Shown here piece after piece: positions 1-7,798 of a stretch of 37,143 nt of DNA. Below the pieces are notes generated by a model that saw only the letters and a list, made by a program, of their open reading frames with translations, searched no databases and was not told the DNA's origin. This DNA is from JALCLA01 sp965653565 (GTDB taxonomy: Bacteria; Pseudomonadota; Gammaproteobacteria; Xanthomonadales; Xanthomonadaceae). Each line of letters starts with the position of its first letter. The stretch's first letter is position 1. A program made the translations under genes and the position numbers. The stretch lies in NCBI GenBank assembly GCA_965653565.1, contig CBFHAI010000043.1, positions 1-37,143 of the forward strand, in the 5' to 3' direction.

Positions 1-162
1 ATTTTATTCGCGGATTAACCCGGACAGTACTGGCACAAGCAAAGAAAGTGACTCGGCCCCCGCTGAGGGGACGAAACTCGCGAAGCCGCAACTTCGAAAC
101 CGAGGGAAGCGGAACGCTTCAGCAGCGTCGAAAAGAGTCCGCGAAAACCGAACGCTTCAAAA

Positions 163-197
163 TCACTGGATTTCAGCCTCCGCGAGGAATGACGGAA
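163..197. repeat. Degenerate copy of the ATTCCCGC palindromic repeat
   Basis: This stretch matches the repeat at 37056-37090 in its flanks (TCACTGGATT on the left, GGAATGACGGAA on the right). The central palindrome is decayed: TTCAGCCTCCGCGAGG stands where the intact copy has CCCGCCTTCGCGGG. It lies in the 219 bases before the first gene. I see no gene in 1-219. Confidence 0.5.
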
Positions 198-219
198 ACC
201 GCGCGATCAAAAAACCCAA

Positions 220-1278
220 TCACCCCGACGCAATCGCCAACGAAGAAAACTCATTCAAAACTTCCAACCCATTCCGCGGATTCTTCTGCAACGGCCACCG
301 CGCACGCAGCCGCGCCGACATATCCCGCACATGCACCGCATTCGCCTGTTTGGTGGCAGCGAAAGTCGCGCGGCCCGGGTCCGAGCAGAACCGGTGCAGT
401 TCGAAAAAGTACCGCTCCTGCCCATCGCTCAAGAAACCGACGCACGGCGGGCCGGAATCCGCCGCATCGAGCGCGCGGCCGCTGCGCATCTCGCGCTCCT
501 GGCACAGCCGGCTCGCACTCTCGGCCAGCCACACCAGTGGCTCGCCGACATTCGCGGTGTCGAGGTCGGAGGCGATCTGGGCGAGGTCGACGGCGCGCAC
601 GATGTCGGCGTCGAGGCGCCAGCCGGGGCGTTCGTTGTCGAGCACCAGCGGCAGTTTCGGCGCGAGCGCGCCGCCGCTGGCGACGACTTCGGCGGGGTTG
701 TATTCCATCACCTGCGGCGCCGGACGCGCGTCGAAGGTGGAGCCGGCGATCATCAGTTCGAGGGCGAGGAACAGCGGGCGATCGCGCACCGGGTCGAAGC
801 CCGCCAGCGTGATGATGCGTCGGGTTTCGGCGATGCTGGCCGCTTCGTTGTTGCCGATCGGGTGGCGGAAGTCGATCGCTTCGCGCTGGCGCAGGTCGTG
901 GCAGGTGGCGAACAGCGAGAGTGCGATCCAGTCGGTGGCCGACAAGGCGTCGAGGCCGATCTGGTCCATCATCCGGCCCAAACGGCCGTCGAGCACTTCG
1001 AGTGCGTGGTTTTCGTTGTGGTAGTGGTGGTAGTCCGAGCCCCAGCTGCCGTGGCGCATGCCGAAGCGGGCGAGGCCGAGCACCAGGGCGCGTTCGGTGC
1101 GGTCGAGGGTTTCGGCCTGGGCCTTGCCGAAGGCGCCGAGCAGACGGTCGCGGCGCGCGGCCAGCAGGCGCGCGAAATCCGGACGCCGCGCCGCGATCAG
1201 GCGTTGCGCCGTGGCCACGTCGGGCAACTGCCTCTCCACCGCGTCGGCGGGGAAAGATGTGGCCAGGCCGATGATCAC
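220..1278 (-). CDS. HD/PDE-like metal-dependent phosphohydrolase, uncharacterised
   Basis: 352 residues from a GTG start, with a GGGAG ribosome-binding site about 11 bases upstream. Residues 86-95 read YHNENHALEV, which resembles the first metal-binding motif of class I cyclic-nucleotide phosphodiesterases (YHNxxHAxxV). Cys-His-Asp at 126-128 supplies the HD pair, GNNEAASIAE follows near 142-151, and AVDLAQIASDL further on could supply the last Asp ligand. This spacing is typical of the HD superfamily. No signal peptide or membrane segment is seen, so it is probably cytosolic. It lies 69 bases downstream of radC on the same strand and may share its transcript. The substrate cannot be read from the sequence: a nucleotide or cyclic nucleotide is plausible, but another phosphoester is equally possible. 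Confidence 0.7.
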   Translation of the reverse strand: MIIGLATSFPADAVERQLPDVATAQRLIAARRPDFARLLAARRDRLLGAFGKAQAETLDRTERALVLGLARFGMRHGSWGSDYHHYHNENHALEVLDGRLGRMMDQIGLDALSATDWIALSLFATCHDLRQREAIDFRHPIGNNEAASIAETRRIITLAGFDPVRDRPLFLALELMIAGSTFDARPAPQVMEYNPAEVVASGGALAPKLPLVLDNERPGWRLDADIVRAVDLAQIASDLDTANVGEPLVWLAESASRLCQEREMRSGRALDAADSGPPCVGFLSDGQERYFFELHRFCSDPGRATFAATKQANAVHVRDMSARLRARWPLQKNPRNGLEVLNEFSSLAIASG

Positions 1279-1347
1279 GCCGGCAACGCTCCCACGCGGC
1301 CCGCCGGGCCGCCCCTGGCCGGAGTATACGGCCGCCTGCGCGCCGCG

Positions 1348-2022
1348 CTAGAGCCAGCCGCGCGCGGCGAACGACACCGGCAGACCTTCGCCGACGATGA
1401 AGTGATCGAGCACGCGCACGTCGATCAGCAGCAGCGCCTCGCGCAAGCGGCGGGTGACCGCGATGTCGGCGGCGCTGGCTTCGGCGATGCCGCTCGGATG
1501 GTTGTGGCCGAGGATCACCGCCGCCGCGTTGTGCGCGATGCAACGGCGCACCACTTCGCGCGGATGCACTTCGGCGCCGTCGATGCTGCCGCGGAACAGT
1601 TCCTCGAAGGCGATCATGCGGTGGTGGTTGTCCATGAACAGGCAGGCGAACACTTCGTGCGGATAGCCGCGTAGGCGGGCGCGGAAATAGTCGCCGGCGC
1701 GCACCGGATCGTTGACGCTGTGGCGGCATTCGAGGGTCGCGGCCAGATGCCGCGAGGCCAGTTCCATCGCCGCCAGCAGGCGCGCCACGCGTGCCGGGCC
1801 CAGGCCCTTGTCCGCCATCAAGGCCGCCGGGGTGCGGTCGAGCAGGCCGCGCAAACCGGCGTGGCGGCGCAGCAGGTCGCGTCCGAGTTCGACCGCGCTC
1901 TGGCCGCGCACGCCGGAGCCGAGGAACACGGCGAGCAGCTCGGCGTCGGAGAGCGCCGCCGCGCCGCGCGTGAGCAGCTTTTCGCGCGGTCTTTCGTCGA
2001 GGGGCCAATCGCGGATCGTCAT
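1348..2022 (-). CDS. radC: RadC family protein (JAMM-type UPF0758)
   Basis: 224 residues starting MTIRDWPLDERPREKLL, the usual RadC N-terminus. An N-terminal helix-hairpin-helix-like region (about 20-75) is followed by an MPN/JAB1 domain. The JAMM metal motif is visible as GHNHPSGIAEASAADI. Although named for DNA repair, RadC's biochemical role is unsettled in E. coli. The start was set at this Met because upstream in-frame codons carry no RadC similarity. The gene is divergent from coaBC with a 91-base gap, the same arrangement as the radC/coaBC neighbourhood in Pseudomonas and Escherichia. The HD/PDE-like gene follows on the same strand. Confidence 0.93.
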   Translation of the reverse strand: MTIRDWPLDERPREKLLTRGAAALSDAELLAVFLGSGVRGQSAVELGRDLLRRHAGLRGLLDRTPAALMADKGLGPARVARLLAAMELASRHLAATLECRHSVNDPVRAGDYFRARLRGYPHEVFACLFMDNHHRMIAFEELFRGSIDGAEVHPREVVRRCIAHNAAAVILGHNHPSGIAEASAADIAVTRRLREALLLIDVRVLDHFIVGEGLPVSFAARGWL

Positions 2023-2113
2023 GCCGCCAGCATGCCGTGCCGCGCGCCGCGCGGCCTCGGGAGAATCGGAGCTTTCCGGTAAGCTACGCCCGTTATTCGC
2101 ATAGGACTTTTTC

Positions 2114-3319
2114 GTGAGCCAGGACGCCCCCTCTCCCCGCATCCTGCTCGGCGTGAGCGGCGGCATCGCGGCCTACAAAGCGGCCGAACTGGTGCGCCGG
2201 CTGCGCGAACGCGGTGCGCAGGTGCGCGTGGTGATGACCGAGGGCGCGGCGCGCTTCGTCACGCCGCTCACGTTCCAGGCGCTGTCGGGCGAAGCGGTGC
2301 GCACCTCGCTGTGGGACGAGGCCGCCGAAGCCGCGATGGGCCATATCGAACTGGCGCGCTGGGCCGATCGGGTGGTGATCGCGCCGGCCTCCGCCGACCT
2401 GATCGCGCGTCTGGCACAAGGCCAGGCCGACGATCTGCTGACCACCGTGTGTCTGGCCACCGAAGCGCCGCTGACCTTGGCGCCGGCGATGAATCGCGTG
2501 ATGTGGGCGAACGCCGCGGTGCAGGCGAATGTCGCGACCCTGCGTTCGCGCGGCGTGCAGACGCTCGGCCCCGGCAGCGGCGATCAGGCCTGCGGCGAAA
2601 CCGGCGAAGGCCGGATGTGGGAAGCGGCGCAGATCGCCGATGCGGTGCTGGCCCAACGCGGCACCACGTTCGCCGGACGGCGCGTGCTGATCACCGCCGG
2701 GCCGACGTTCGAGGATCTCGATCCGGTGCGCTACCTCGGCAACCGCAGCTCGGGCCGCATGGGTTACGCGATCGCCACCGTCGCGCAGGCGGCCGGTGCG
2801 GACGTGACGCTGGTCAGCGGCCCGGTGTCGCTGGCGACGCCGCCCGGCGTGCGCCGCGTCGATGTGCGCAGCGCCGAACAGATGCGCGCGGCAGTGTTCG
2901 CCGAACTGGCGGGGCAGGACGTCTTCATCGCCACCGCGGCGGTCGCCGATTTCCGGCCGCAGACCCGGCAAAACAGCAAGATCAAGAAAACCGGCAACCA
3001 GGGCATCACGCTCGACCTGGTGCTCAATCCCGACATCCTGGCCGATGTCGCCGCGCAAACGCCGCGGCCGTTCGTGGTCGGCTTCGCGGCCGAAACCGAC
3101 GACATGGAAAAGTACGCGCGCGGCAAACTCGAGCGCAAACGGCTCGACATGATCGCCGCCAACCACGTCGGCGCCGACGACTGCGGCTTCGATTCGGAGC
3201 GCAACGCGCTGTCGGTGTACTGGCCCGGCGGCGGCGCCGAGATCGCGATCGCCGACAAGCGCGCGGTGGCCGAGCGCCTGCTCGTCCTCATCGACGAACG
3301 CATGCGGGCGCGCGCGTGA
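2114..3319 (+). CDS. coaBC: Bifunctional phosphopantothenoylcysteine decarboxylase / phosphopantothenate-cysteine ligase
   Basis: 401 residues with a GTG start. The enzyme makes phosphopantothenoylcysteine and then decarboxylates it to 4'-phosphopantetheine in coenzyme A synthesis. The N-terminal flavoprotein domain (CoaC, about 1-190) shows GVSGGIAAYKAAELVRRL, the active-site region MGHIELARWAD, APAMNRVMW and the Cys-containing ACGETGEGRM. The C-terminal CoaB domain begins at RVLITAGPTFEDLDPVRYL and includes NRSSGRMGYA, KIKKTG and VGFAAET. The length is normal for the family. Its stop overlaps the dut start (GTGA), so the two are translationally coupled. It is the first gene of coaBC-dut-algC. 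Confidence 0.96.
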   Translation: MSQDAPSPRILLGVSGGIAAYKAAELVRRLRERGAQVRVVMTEGAARFVTPLTFQALSGEAVRTSLWDEAAEAAMGHIELARWADRVVIAPASADLIARLAQGQADDLLTTVCLATEAPLTLAPAMNRVMWANAAVQANVATLRSRGVQTLGPGSGDQACGETGEGRMWEAAQIADAVLAQRGTTFAGRRVLITAGPTFEDLDPVRYLGNRSSGRMGYAIATVAQAAGADVTLVSGPVSLATPPGVRRVDVRSAEQMRAAVFAELAGQDVFIATAAVADFRPQTRQNSKIKKTGNQGITLDLVLNPDILADVAAQTPRPFVVGFAAETDDMEKYARGKLERKRLDMIAANHVGADDCGFDSERNALSVYWPGGGAEIAIADKRAVAERLLVLIDERMRARA

Positions 3320-3780
3320 CGTCGCGCGCGGTCGAACTGAAGGTGCTCGACGTACGTCTGGGCACCGACGAATTTCCATTGCCCGACTACGCCACGGTCG
3401 GCTCGGCCGGCATGGATTTGCGCGCGATGATCGAGCAGCCGCTGACGCTGGACGCCGGCCAGACCGCGCTCGTGCCCTCGGGCCTGGCGATCCACATCGG
3501 CGATGCGCAGCTATGCGCCGTGGTGTTGCCGCGATCGGGGCTGGGGCACAAGCACGGCCTGGTGCTGGGCAACCTCACCGGCCTGATCGACGCCGATTAT
3601 CAGGGCCCCTTGATGATCAGCCTGTGGAACCGCAGCAGCGCGGCCTTTACCATCAGGCCGGGGGATCGGGTTGCGCAGCTGGTTTTCGTGCCCGTGGTCA
3701 GGGCGCATTTCGAGCGGGTGGACGAATTCGCGGCCAGCGTGCGCGGCGGCGGCGGCTTCGGCCACACCGGCGTCGGCTGA
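3316..3780 (+). CDS. dut: Deoxyuridine 5'-triphosphate nucleotidohydrolase (dUTPase)
   Basis: 154 residues. It hydrolyses dUTP to dUMP and pyrophosphate, keeping uracil out of DNA and feeding dTMP synthesis. The trimeric dUTPase motifs appear in order: AGMDLRA (motif 1), PRSGLGHKHG (2), GLIDADYQGPLMISLWNRS (3), RPGDRVAQLVF (4) and the C-terminal Gly-rich RGGGGFGHTG (5). The GTG start at 3316 overlaps the coaBC stop by four bases (GTGA) and gives the usual length. Longer in-frame extensions only run through coaBC out of frame. All catalytic motifs look intact. Confidence 0.96.
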   Translation: MTSRAVELKVLDVRLGTDEFPLPDYATVGSAGMDLRAMIEQPLTLDAGQTALVPSGLAIHIGDAQLCAVVLPRSGLGHKHGLVLGNLTGLIDADYQGPLMISLWNRSSAAFTIRPGDRVAQLVFVPVVRAHFERVDEFAASVRGGGGFGHTGVG

Positions 3781-3807
3781 GCGGCACGACCAAGACAGGG
3801 GAAAGTC

Positions 3808-6114
3808 ATGGCGAAAAAAATGAAGGATGCGGGCACCGGCATTCCGCCGGCGATGCGCAAGCCGTTGCTGGCGCTGGGTGCGCTGGTCGGCCTGCTGCTC
3901 GGCACGATGCTGTTGTGGCAAGGCTATCAATCGTGGCGGCAGACGCGGATCGAGCCGCAGCTGCTGCAATTGAGGACGCAATTGGCCGGCGATATTTCGG
4001 CCCAGGTCGCGGCCTTGCGCGAGCGGCTGGCGTCGATCGTCGACAACGCCTACGTGCAGGCCGATCTGGCCGCCGGCGCGCGCGACGACGCCGCCAAGCG
4101 CATCCGCGAAGCCTGGCCGGAACTGGTGGCGGTGGAATTCTTCGAGCCCTCGCTCGACGAAGCCTTCGCCTCGGACCTGCATCAGTTCGGCTTCGCCAAG
4201 CTGGCGCTGCTCAGTGCCGCGCATGTGGATCGCAAAGCGGTGGGCGAGGTGGTCGGCGCCGGCGATGCCGCCGCGCTCGGTCTGGCGGCGCCGGTGCACC
4301 AGGGCGAGGAAATGCTCGCCATCGCCTTCGTTTCGCTGCCGCTCGATGCGCTCACCGAACCGGTGACGCGCGCCACGCTGCCCGGCGGCTATCTCGAATT
4401 GCGCACCGGCCAGCGCGTGCTGGCGTCGACCGGCGATGCGCTGGTCAAACCGGGCGTCAGCCTGACCGACATCGAAGACGTCGCGCTGCAGGTCGGCTCG
4501 GCGCCGCCGCGGCTCGATACGCTGCTGACCTATCCGCCGATGGTGCAGATCGGCCTGGGCGTGTTCGCGCTGCTGGCGGCCGGCGGATTGATCTGGTCGT
4601 TCCGCCGCACCGATGCCTTCGCCGCCGGTTCCGACGAACCGGAGCTCACCTTCGAGGAAGTGCTGCAGCATGCGCCGGTGGAATCGGCCGCCGCCACGCG
4701 CGCGCCGCGCGCGCGCCCGCCGGCGGCGCAGGTCGACCGCAGCATCTTCCGCGCCTACGACATCCGCGGCGTGGTCGGCCAGACTCTCGACGAAGGCGTG
4801 GCCCGCCTGATCGGCCAGGCCATCGGCACGCTGATGGCCGAGAAGAGCCAGAAGGAAATCGTGGTCGGCCGCGACGGACGCTTGTCCGGCCCCTCGATGA
4901 GCGCGGCCCTGATCGAAGGCCTGCGCCGCGCCGGCCGCGATGTGATCGACATCGGCATGGCGCCCACGCCGGTGGTGTATTTCGGCACCTTCCAGCTCGG
5001 CACCAGCTGCGGCGTGGCCGTCACCGGCAGCCACAATCCGCCCGACTACAACGGCTTCAAGATCGTGGTGGCCGGCGAAACGCTGTCGGGCGATGCGATC
5101 CAGGATCTGTACGCGCGCATCGCCGACAACCGGCTCGACAGCGGCGGCAGCGGCGGCCTGCAGCTGATGGACATCAGCCACGAATATCTGGCGCGCATCG
5201 CCGGCGACATCCAGCTCGAACGCAAGCTCAAGGTGGTGCTCGACGCCGGCAACGGCGTGGCCGGCAACATCGCGCCGCAGGTGCTCGAGGCGATCGGCGC
5301 CGAAGTCGTGCCGCTGTATTGCGAGGTCGACGGCGAATTCCCGAATCATCATCCCGATCCGGGCGATCCGCACAACCTGCAGGATCTGATCACCTTCGTC
5401 GACAAGCTGGGCGCCGATCTGGGCATCGCCTTCGACGGCGACGGCGACCGCCTCGGCGTGGTCACGCGGCACGGCGAAATCATCTATCCCGATCGCCTGC
5501 TGATGCTGTTCGCGCAGGATGTGCTCAGCCGCAATCCGGGCGCGACGGTCATCTACGACGTGAAGTGCACCGGGCACCTGGCCGGGCAGATCCTGCGCCA
5601 TGGCGGCAGCCCGATCATGTGGAAGACCGGCCATTCGCTGATCAAGGCCAAGATGCGCGAAACCGAAGCCGAACTGGCCGGCGAAATGAGCGGCCACTTC
5701 TTCTTCCGCGAACGCTGGTACGGCTTCGACGACGGCATCTACTCGGCCGCGCGATTGCTGGAAATCCTGGCCGCCGACGAACGCTCGCCGGAGGAAATCC
5801 TGGGCGAACTGCCCAAGGGCGTGAGCACGCCGGAGTTGAAGATCCCGATGGCCGAAGGCGAGCACTACGCCTACATGGATCGCTTCCGCGAACACGCGCG
5901 TTTCGAAGGCGCCAAGATCGCCACCATCGACGGCGTGCGCGCCGATTGGCCGGACGGCTGGGGCCTGGTGCGTTGTTCCAACACCACGCCGTGCCTGGTG
6001 CTGCGCTTCGATGCCGACAACGCCGATGCCCTGCAGCGCATCCAGGACGCCTTCCGCGTGCAGCTGAACCTGCCGGCGATCACACAGGGCGCGGAGCTCG
6101 AACTGCCGTTCTGA
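3808..6114 (+). CDS. algC: Phosphomannomutase/phosphoglucomutase with membrane-anchored N-terminal extension (AlgC-like)
   Basis: 768 residues. The C-terminal part (from about 310) is a complete alpha-D-phosphohexomutase. It has SIFRAYDIRG at the start, the phosphoserine loop TGSHNPPDYNGFK, the Mg loop FDGDGDRLG, the sugar loop GEMSGHFFF and the phosphate loop RCSNTTP. It interconverts 1- and 6-phosphates of mannose or glucose for LPS and exopolysaccharide precursors. The first 310 residues add a transmembrane segment near 16-40 (LLALGALVGLLLGTMLLW), a presumably periplasmic sensor-like region and a second segment near 245-268. A similar extension occurs in some pseudomonad and xanthomonad AlgC proteins. 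The gene lies 27 bases after dut, as in Pseudomonas coaBC-dut-algC. The role of the extension is unknown. Confidence 0.92.
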   Translation: MAKKMKDAGTGIPPAMRKPLLALGALVGLLLGTMLLWQGYQSWRQTRIEPQLLQLRTQLAGDISAQVAALRERLASIVDNAYVQADLAAGARDDAAKRIREAWPELVAVEFFEPSLDEAFASDLHQFGFAKLALLSAAHVDRKAVGEVVGAGDAAALGLAAPVHQGEEMLAIAFVSLPLDALTEPVTRATLPGGYLELRTGQRVLASTGDALVKPGVSLTDIEDVALQVGSAPPRLDTLLTYPPMVQIGLGVFALLAAGGLIWSFRRTDAFAAGSDEPELTFEEVLQHAPVESAAATRAPRARPPAAQVDRSIFRAYDIRGVVGQTLDEGVARLIGQAIGTLMAEKSQKEIVVGRDGRLSGPSMSAALIEGLRRAGRDVIDIGMAPTPVVYFGTFQLGTSCGVAVTGSHNPPDYNGFKIVVAGETLSGDAIQDLYARIADNRLDSGGSGGLQLMDISHEYLARIAGDIQLERKLKVVLDAGNGVAGNIAPQVLEAIGAEVVPLYCEVDGEFPNHHPDPGDPHNLQDLITFVDKLGADLGIAFDGDGDRLGVVTRHGEIIYPDRLLMLFAQDVLSRNPGATVIYDVKCTGHLAGQILRHGGSPIMWKTGHSLIKAKMRETEAELAGEMSGHFFFRERWYGFDDGIYSAARLLEILAADERSPEEILGELPKGVSTPELKIPMAEGEHYAYMDRFREHARFEGAKIATIDGVRADWPDGWGLVRCSNTTPCLVLRFDADNADALQRIQDAFRVQLNLPAITQGAELELPF

Positions 6115-6117
6115 GGC

Positions 6118-6138
6118 GGCGCGACTTCACGTCGCGCC
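6118..6138 (+). terminator. Hairpin just after algC, possible terminator
   Basis: GGCGCGAC and GTCGCGCC pair perfectly over 8 bases around the loop TTCAC, a few bases after the algC stop. No T-run follows, so this may be a 3'-end stabilising hairpin or rho-dependent stop rather than an intrinsic terminator. Confidence 0.35.
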
Positions 6139-6167
6139 TCGTCGGGCGTCGCGCTTCGGCTTAAATT

Positions 6168-6193
6168 CCCGACTCCCGACTCCCGACTCCCGC
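6168..6193. repeat. Heptanucleotide tandem repeat (CCCGACT)
   Basis: Three full copies of CCCGACT plus a partial fourth lie in the gap between the convergent algC and DUF4124 genes. A related heptamer array (CCCGCCT) is at the right end of the window. Confidence 0.7.
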
Positions 6194-6215
6194 AAAGAAG
6201 GCCGCAATCGCGGCC
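6193..6215 (-). terminator. Intrinsic terminator of the pyrE-DUF4124 unit
   Basis: Read on the minus strand, GGCCGC GATT GCGGCC forms a 6-base GC stem with a tetraloop, followed by TTCTTTG. It lies 28 bases after the stop of the DUF4124 gene. Confidence 0.65.
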
Positions 6216-6242
6216 CTCGCTGCAGCGGCCTTACTGCGACGT

Positions 6243-6896
6243 CTACTGCTGCGTCGCGCCGCCGCTATTGCCGCTGGCGGCCGCCGACAAGGTGCGATGG
6301 CGCGCCAGCACATCGTCGTATTCCTTCTGCAGCGCGACGCGCTCGGCTTCGCGCTTGCCCAGGTAGGCCTGCTGGTCGGCCACCTGCTGGCGCGCCTTGG
6401 CGATCGAGTCGACCACCGTCGCCGGCACCGGCCGGCCGTTGCGCTCCAGATCGCCGGCGTGTGCGAGCAGGTCGGCCAGACTCTTCTCCTGGCTGCGGAT
6501 GCCCACGCGCGCGGATTCGACGCTTTGCTCGATCAGATCGAAACGTTCCTTGTAGGCGCGTTCGAGGTCGCCCTCGGTCGGGTACGACGCCATCAGCACG
6601 TTGTCCATCTTGATCTTTTCTTCGCGCTGCCGCTTTTCCTCGGCCAGGCGCTCTTCTTCGGCGGCCGCCGCGGCGCGTTCTTCCGGCGTCGGTGCGCGGG
6701 CGACGTGATCGACCCGGATGCCGCGATCGTTGAGCTGGTCGCGCGCCGACTCGGCGGCTTCCGGCGGCAACTGATCGGTGTAGTGCACCTTGCCGTTGGC
6801 GTCGGTCCAGCGATAGAGCTTCTTTTGCTGCGCGTTCGCGCCGGCGGTGAAGGCCAGCGCGAGGGCCGAGAGCAGGAGCAGCGAGGTAGTGCGCAT
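6243..6896 (-). CDS. Exported DUF4124 / coiled-coil protein
   Basis: 217 residues with a clear signal peptide (MRTTSLLLLSALALAFTAGANAQ). DUF4124 follows at about 25-65 (KLYRWTDANGKVHYTDQLPP), a small domain common in exported gammaproteobacterial proteins. From about 70 to 205 the protein is rich in Glu, Lys, Arg and Ala and predicted coiled coil. It ends in a low-complexity SGNSGGATQQ tail. The start was placed at the Met that opens the signal peptide. It lies 49 bases downstream of pyrE on the same strand and ends at an intrinsic terminator, so the two are probably co-transcribed. The function is unknown; a periplasmic structural or adaptor role is only a guess. Confidence 0.85.
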   Translation of the reverse strand: MRTTSLLLLSALALAFTAGANAQQKKLYRWTDANGKVHYTDQLPPEAAESARDQLNDRGIRVDHVARAPTPEERAAAAAEEERLAEEKRQREEKIKMDNVLMASYPTEGDLERAYKERFDLIEQSVESARVGIRSQEKSLADLLAHAGDLERNGRPVPATVVDSIAKARQQVADQQAYLGKREAERVALQKEYDDVLARHRTLSAAASGNSGGATQQ

Positions 6897-6945
6897 GGCG
6901 GCGACCCTGGGAGTTCGAGGCAACGTGGGTTTTTGGGGAAATCGT

Positions 6946-7605
6946 TCAGACCGGACCGGACGCCGCTGTGCCGTAGCGCTCGCGATAGGCGAGCAGCGCA
7001 GGGCGGTGCGCGGACAGTTCGGCCCGGTCGCGAGTATAGGCGAGCAGATCGTCCAGCCTTGCGACCGGGATCACGGGCAGGCCGAATTCGTCGGTCACTT
7101 CCTGCGCCGCCGAGCGCTCGCCCCGGCCGCGCTCCTGCCGGTCCAGCGCGATCAGCACGCCGCAGGGGGTGGCGCCGGCCTGGCGGATCAGATCGATCGA
7201 TTCGCGCACCGCGGTACCGGCCGTGATCACGTCGTCGACGATCAACACGCGGCCACGCAGCGGCGCGCCGATCAGCAGGCCGCCTTCGCCGTGGCTCTTG
7301 GCTTCCTTGCGGTTGAACGCCAGCGGCACGTCGCGGCCGCCGGCCGCCAGTGCGACGGCGGTGGCGGTGGCGAGCGGAATGCCTTTGTAGGCCGGGCCGA
7401 ACAGCATGTCGAAGGCGAGGCCGGACTGGTTCAGCGCCGCGGCGTAGCTGGCGCCGAGGCGCGACAGCGCGGCGCCGCTGTCGAAGCCGCCGGCGTTGAA
7501 GAAATACGGGCTGGTGCGGCCGGATTTGAGGGTGAATTCGCCGAAGCGCAGGACCTGGCGTTCGAGCGCCAGGGCGAGGAAATCGGTCTGGTGAGGGTGG
7601 AGCAT
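6946..7605 (-). CDS. pyrE: Orotate phosphoribosyltransferase
   Basis: 219 residues. It joins orotate to PRPP to give orotidine 5'-phosphate, the fifth step of pyrimidine synthesis. Visible features are the N-terminal LRFGEFTLKSGRTSPYFFNA, the substrate loop FGPAYKGIPLA, and the PRPP-binding signature RVLIVDDVITAGTAVRE. The length matches the bacterial family. It is divergent from the Crc-like nuclease gene, the pyrE-crc arrangement of Pseudomonas, with a repeat-bearing 193-base gap between them. I did not recognise a pyrimidine-responsive attenuator. Confidence 0.96.
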   Translation of the reverse strand: MLHPHQTDFLALALERQVLRFGEFTLKSGRTSPYFFNAGGFDSGAALSRLGASYAAALNQSGLAFDMLFGPAYKGIPLATATAVALAAGGRDVPLAFNRKEAKSHGEGGLLIGAPLRGRVLIVDDVITAGTAVRESIDLIRQAGATPCGVLIALDRQERGRGERSAAQEVTDEFGLPVIPVARLDDLLAYTRDRAELSAHRPALLAYRERYGTAASGPV

Positions 7606-7662
7606 TCTGGCGGCTGTCCGGGCGGAATCTTGCGCGAATGGTACGTTGCCGTGGTTGATTTT

Positions 7663-7776
7663 AGAGAAGGACGCAGAGGACGCAGAGATTTAAAAGAAAG
7701 GACGCGAAGGAGAGCGGGAATGGGGGAGGAGGCGGCTGGGTTTTGCGGGCTGGGTGCCGGTATTCTTTGCGTCCCG
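7663..7776. repeat. GGACGC-rich interspersed repeat, copy A
   Basis: The left part (7663-7710) is built of iterated AGGACGC(A/G)(A/G)AG units. The right end carries the inverse form CTTTGCGTCCCG at 7765-7776. A fuller copy with long inverted arms lies at 33418-33521. It occupies most of the pyrE/crc-like intergenic space, so any promoters of those genes lie in or beside it. Confidence 0.6.
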
Positions 7777-7798
7777 TGACTCCGGTGGTTGGGTTCTC

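Noticed and set aside
48..812. Long Arg/Ser/Pro-rich frame at the left end
   Set aside because: It overlaps the HD-like gene on the opposite strand, has the composition typical of a high-GC shadow frame, and no domain.
251..2008. Arg/Pro-rich 585-residue frame
   Set aside because: It is an out-of-frame shadow of radC and the HD-like gene.
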